Source: Mitsuokella multacida DSM 20544 (GTDB taxonomy: Bacteria > Bacillota > Negativicutes > Selenomonadales > Selenomonadaceae). From it: DNA of 64,000 bases. The stretch is from positions 95,646 to 159,645 of the forward strand of contig NZ_GG697142.2 in NCBI RefSeq assembly GCF_000155955.1, given 5' to 3'. Every line of letters starts with the position of its first letter. The stretch's first letter is position 1. Of this stretch, positions 61,549 to 64,000 are shown piece by piece. Below the pieces are notes generated by a model. It was not told the DNA's origin and did no database searches. It saw only the letters and a program-made list of their open reading frames with translations. The position numbers and the translations under genes were made by a program.

Positions 61549-63647
61549 TGTATGGGAGTTGTTACCTTCATCTGCAGGCCGCACTGCCGCGTGAAGAACG
61601 CGCGCTGCTGGCCGCGCAGATCCGCCGCTATCGCACGGTCAGGGCGGTGACGGTCACAGACAAGCGCGTCCAGATCTGGTATCGGGGCGCCCTGCCGTTC
61701 CGTGAGATCCAGAAGCTGGCTATCGCGACCGTGCGCCGCGCGCAGGAAGCGGCTGTGACACCGGCTGAGCGCCTGGCAGAATACCGGCGCGATGCGCTCT
61801 TCTCGCTGGCCAGCTTTGCCGGCATGGAGATTCTGAAGCGCACCTCGCCGCAGCTCTTCCTCAGCATGAAAGTCGCGCGCAGCCTGCTCGTGCTCGCAAT
61901 CGCGCGCAAGTTCATCCAGAACGGCGTCCAGGGCATGATCAAGGATCACCGCCCGAACGCCGATACGCTGACGGCCACGGCCGTCATTGCCTCGGTGCTC
62001 GCCGGCAAGCCGGAGTCGAGCCTGACACTGCTGGCCATCTCCAACGGCGCCGAGATGCTCACGAGCTACGCAGCAGAGCGTGCCCGCACGCAGATCTCCG
62101 GCCTGCTGTCCCTTGACCAGCGCTACGTCTGGCTGGTTGACGGCGAGGTCGAGCGCAAGGTGCCGATCGAGCAGGTCAAGGCTGGCGACGTCATCGCCGC
62201 GCACACCGGCGAGAAGATCGTCATCGATGGCCGCGTCATCCGCGGTGATGCCGCCATCAATCAGGCGTCCATCACGGGCGAGTCGAACCCAGCCATGAAG
62301 CACAAGGGGTCGCCGGTCTACGCGGGCTCTGTCGTGGAAGCAGGCGAACTCATCATCTCCGTCGAGAAGGTCGGCAAGGATACGAGCCTCGCGCACATCG
62401 TCCACCTCGTCGAAGAGGCGCAGACGCGCAAGGCACCGGTGCAGAACTTCGCCGACCAGATGGCGAATTTCCTCGTCCCGATCTCCTTCCTCGGTGCGGC
62501 CATCGTCTACGGTGCGACACGGGACTGGCAGCGCGTCCTCAACCTGCTGTTCATCGACTTCTCCTGCGGCCTGAAGCTCTCGACGGCCACGGCCATCTCG
62601 GCGGCCATCGGCGCCGCAGCCAAGCGCGGCATCCTCGTCAAGGGCGGCAACTACATCGAGGCGCTGGCTGAGACGGATACGGTCGTGCTCGACAAGACGG
62701 GCACGCTGACGATCGGCGTGCCGCAGATCGCGTTCGTCAAGACGGCGAGCGGCGTGACGGAGAAAGAAGCCGTCCTGCTCGCGGCTTCTGCTGAGATGCA
62801 CTCCGTCCATCCGCTGGCCGTCGCCATCCAGAAGTACGTCAAAGAGCACGAATGGCAGACGCCGCATCACAAGAGCTCCAAGACCATCGTCGCGCGCGGC
62901 ATGCAGGCCGAAGTCCCCGACTTCGATGGCTTCAAGGGCGGTGTCGTCCGCGTTGGCAGCAAGAAGTTCCTGCGCGAGAGCGGTGTCAAGGATACCGAGC
63001 AGCTCGATGTCGACCTGATCGGCAAGAACCTGCTCTACGTGGCAAGGAATGACGAGCTCATCGGCGTCATCGGCATCGAGGACCCGATCCGCCCGAAGAT
63101 GAAGAAGACGCTGAACCAGATGCGCCGCTACGGCATCGATGAGATCGTCATGCTGACCGGCGACAGCAAGGCCGTGGCGCAGGAAGTCGCGCGCAGCATG
63201 GACATCGATTCGTACCATGCGGAGATCCTGCCCGAGGACAAGTCGAGCTACGTCAACAAGCTCAAGCAGCGCGGCACGGTCATGATGGTCGGCGATGGCA
63301 TCAACGATGCGCCAGCACTCGCGTTTGCCGATGTCGGCGTATCCCTCGGCGGGCGCCAGACGGATATCGCGGCGGAATCTTCGGCCGTCACGATCCATTC
63401 GGAAGACCCGTCCCGCCTCATGGAGGCCCTGCGGCTCGGCCGCCGCACGATGGACCTCGTCCAGCAGAACTTCATGGCGACGATTCTCGTCAACAGTGGC
63501 GCCATGCTGCTCGGCGCACTCGGCAAGATCAACCCGCTCTGGGCAGCCGTCATCCACAACACGGCGACACTGGCCGTCGTGCTCAACAGCTGCCGCATCC
63601 TGCGCCCGCAGGGCAGGACTTTGATCCGCCGCCGCAGAGCCGTCTGA
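61545..63647 (+). CDS. heavy-metal P1B-type ATPase
   Basis: 700 aa from ATG 61545, which overlaps the previous stop. An HMA2-like N-terminus (YLHLQAALPREERALLAAQIRRYRTVRAVTVTDKRVQIWYRG) is followed by the actuator motif TGES (ASITGESNPA), DKTGT (VVLDKTGTLT), the HP motif (SVHPLAV) and GDGINDAPAL. The membrane metal motif is FSCGLKLSTA where most P1B pumps have CPC, so the CPx proline is Ser. The metal is unknown; the Fur-like box suggests iron or a linked metal. Confidence 0.92.
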   Translation: MMYGSCYLHLQAALPREERALLAAQIRRYRTVRAVTVTDKRVQIWYRGALPFREIQKLAIATVRRAQEAAVTPAERLAEYRRDALFSLASFAGMEILKRTSPQLFLSMKVARSLLVLAIARKFIQNGVQGMIKDHRPNADTLTATAVIASVLAGKPESSLTLLAISNGAEMLTSYAAERARTQISGLLSLDQRYVWLVDGEVERKVPIEQVKAGDVIAAHTGEKIVIDGRVIRGDAAINQASITGESNPAMKHKGSPVYAGSVVEAGELIISVEKVGKDTSLAHIVHLVEEAQTRKAPVQNFADQMANFLVPISFLGAAIVYGATRDWQRVLNLLFIDFSCGLKLSTATAISAAIGAAAKRGILVKGGNYIEALAETDTVVLDKTGTLTIGVPQIAFVKTASGVTEKEAVLLAASAEMHSVHPLAVAIQKYVKEHEWQTPHHKSSKTIVARGMQAEVPDFDGFKGGVVRVGSKKFLRESGVKDTEQLDVDLIGKNLLYVARNDELIGVIGIEDPIRPKMKKTLNQMRRYGIDEIVMLTGDSKAVAQEVARSMDIDSYHAEILPEDKSSYVNKLKQRGTVMMVGDGINDAPALAFADVGVSLGGRQTDIAAESSAVTIHSEDPSRLMEALRLGRRTMDLVQQNFMATILVNSGAMLLGALGKINPLWAAVIHNTATLAVVLNSCRILRPQGRTLIRRRRAV

Positions 63648-63657
63648 TGCGCTTATA

Positions 63658-63701
63658 CTGCAAAGAAAAAGCTGGGGTTGCCCAGCTTTTTTTCTTTGCA
63701 G
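63658..63701 (+). terminator. intrinsic terminator after the ATPase
   Basis: GCTGGG-GTTG-CCCAGC flanked by A5/T7, extended by CTGCAAAG/CTTTGCAG, so almost 20 bp pair. Confidence 0.9.
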
Positions 63702-63737
63702 TATAATATAACAGAAAAATCTTGAAATAAAAATTAC

Positions 63738-63766
63738 TTGCACTTTACGGACTTTGCCTATATACT
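63738..63766 (+). promoter_or_regulatory. promoter of the zinc-ribbon gene
   Basis: TTGCAC (63738-63743) and TATACT (63761-63766), spacer 17. The leader is about 87 bases. Confidence 0.75.
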
Positions 63767-63859
63767 GGTTTATAGACGTTCTATTTTCTTCGCATATCTG
63801 CATTGAGAGAACCGGACATCTAATACGTTATTCTAATTTTTCAGTAAGGGGATTATCTT

Positions 63860-64000
63860 ATGGCTTTCCAGGACAAGACACTCACGTGCAAAGAATGTGG
63901 CAAGGAATTCATCTTCACCGCTGGTGAACAGGAATTCTACGCTGAGAAGGGCTTCGAGAACGAACCGGCTCGCTGCCGTGATTGTCGTGACAAGCGCCGC
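63860..64000 (+). CDS. zinc-ribbon domain protein, 5' part
   Basis: 47 codons before the window edge. MAFQDKTLTCKECGKEFIF and ARCRDCRDKRR give two CxxC pairs around EFYAEKGF, the pattern of the small zinc-ribbon proteins annotated as probable zinc-ribbon domain (zf-trcl). AAGGGGAT lies seven bases before the ATG. Function unknown; it continues past position 64000. Confidence 0.85.
   Translation, partial: MAFQDKTLTCKECGKEFIFTAGEQEFYAEKGFENEPARCRDCRDKRR

Noticed and set aside
61095-63803. 902-codon open frame on the minus strand opposite the P-type ATPase
   Set aside because: Same shadow effect; the plus strand carries all P-type ATPase motifs.

Overview
The window reads as chromosomal DNA of a diderm, anaerobic, GC-rich Firmicute of the Negativicutes (a Selenomonas/Mitsuokella-like bacterium). 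This is inferred from gene content, not from a database match. Support comes from strong AGGAGG-type ribosome binding sites, frequent TTG starts and a T-box leader (Firmicute traits). These occur together with a twin-arginine-exported fumarate reductase that needs a periplasm, an NAD-linked trimeric [FeFe] hydrogenase, two fumarate reductases plus a two-subunit class I fumarase, and strong codon bias to G/C. No rRNA, phage, insertion sequence or CRISPR array was seen.

Layout. 1-5 kb: regulator tail, then holB-ricT-trmN6-rsmI, tightly overlapped and closed by a terminator. 5-10.2 kb: galactose (Leloir) operon galK-galE-galT-galR, preceded by a leader with LacI-type operators. 10.2-19 kb: exported glucosaminidase-TPR protein, metG-tatD, 3D-domain wall protein, an unknown coiled-coil protein, brnQ, a cluster of four DnaA boxes, a YgbA-type nitrosative-stress protein and a HAD phosphatase. 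19-23 kb: alpha-galactosidase, a YczE-type membrane protein and an AraC regulator. The first two share a 41-bp operator-promoter. 23-30.4 kb: BASS transporter, asparaginase, LysR regulator, and an exported MfrABE-type fumarate reductase. 30.4-35.3 kb (minus strand): trpS with its T-box, then hydA-hydB-hydC. 35.5-42.9 kb: small DNA-binding proteins, a phosphoesterase, sugar-acid and transport genes, and uxaC. 42.9-43.3 kb: two tRNA-Ser genes and a possible short RNA. 43.3-48 kb: murI, a thioesterase, two poorly known proteins, rph-rdgB-yfcE. 48-53.2 kb: fumarase and the cytoplasmic frdCAB/sdhCAB. 53.3-57.8 kb: queF, pyridoxamine kinase, radical SAM, a decayed gene, yqeB, comF. 57.9-60.2 kb: ilvBN. 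60.2-63.7 kb: a metal P-type ATPase operon under a Fur-like box. The window ends inside a zinc-ribbon protein.

Function. Alpha-galactosides cut by the GH36 enzyme would feed galactose to GalKTE. Asparaginase, fumarase and the two fumarate reductases fit an anaerobe that ends its reductive branch in succinate or propionate, with hydrogenase balancing NADH. Regulation is unusually legible: paired AraC sites 21 bp apart at two promoters, LacI-type sites 120 bp apart at gal, a T-box for trpS, a Fur-like box for the ATPase, and many extended -10 promoters. Two genes have their ribosome binding site inside the 3' arm of a terminator-like hairpin.
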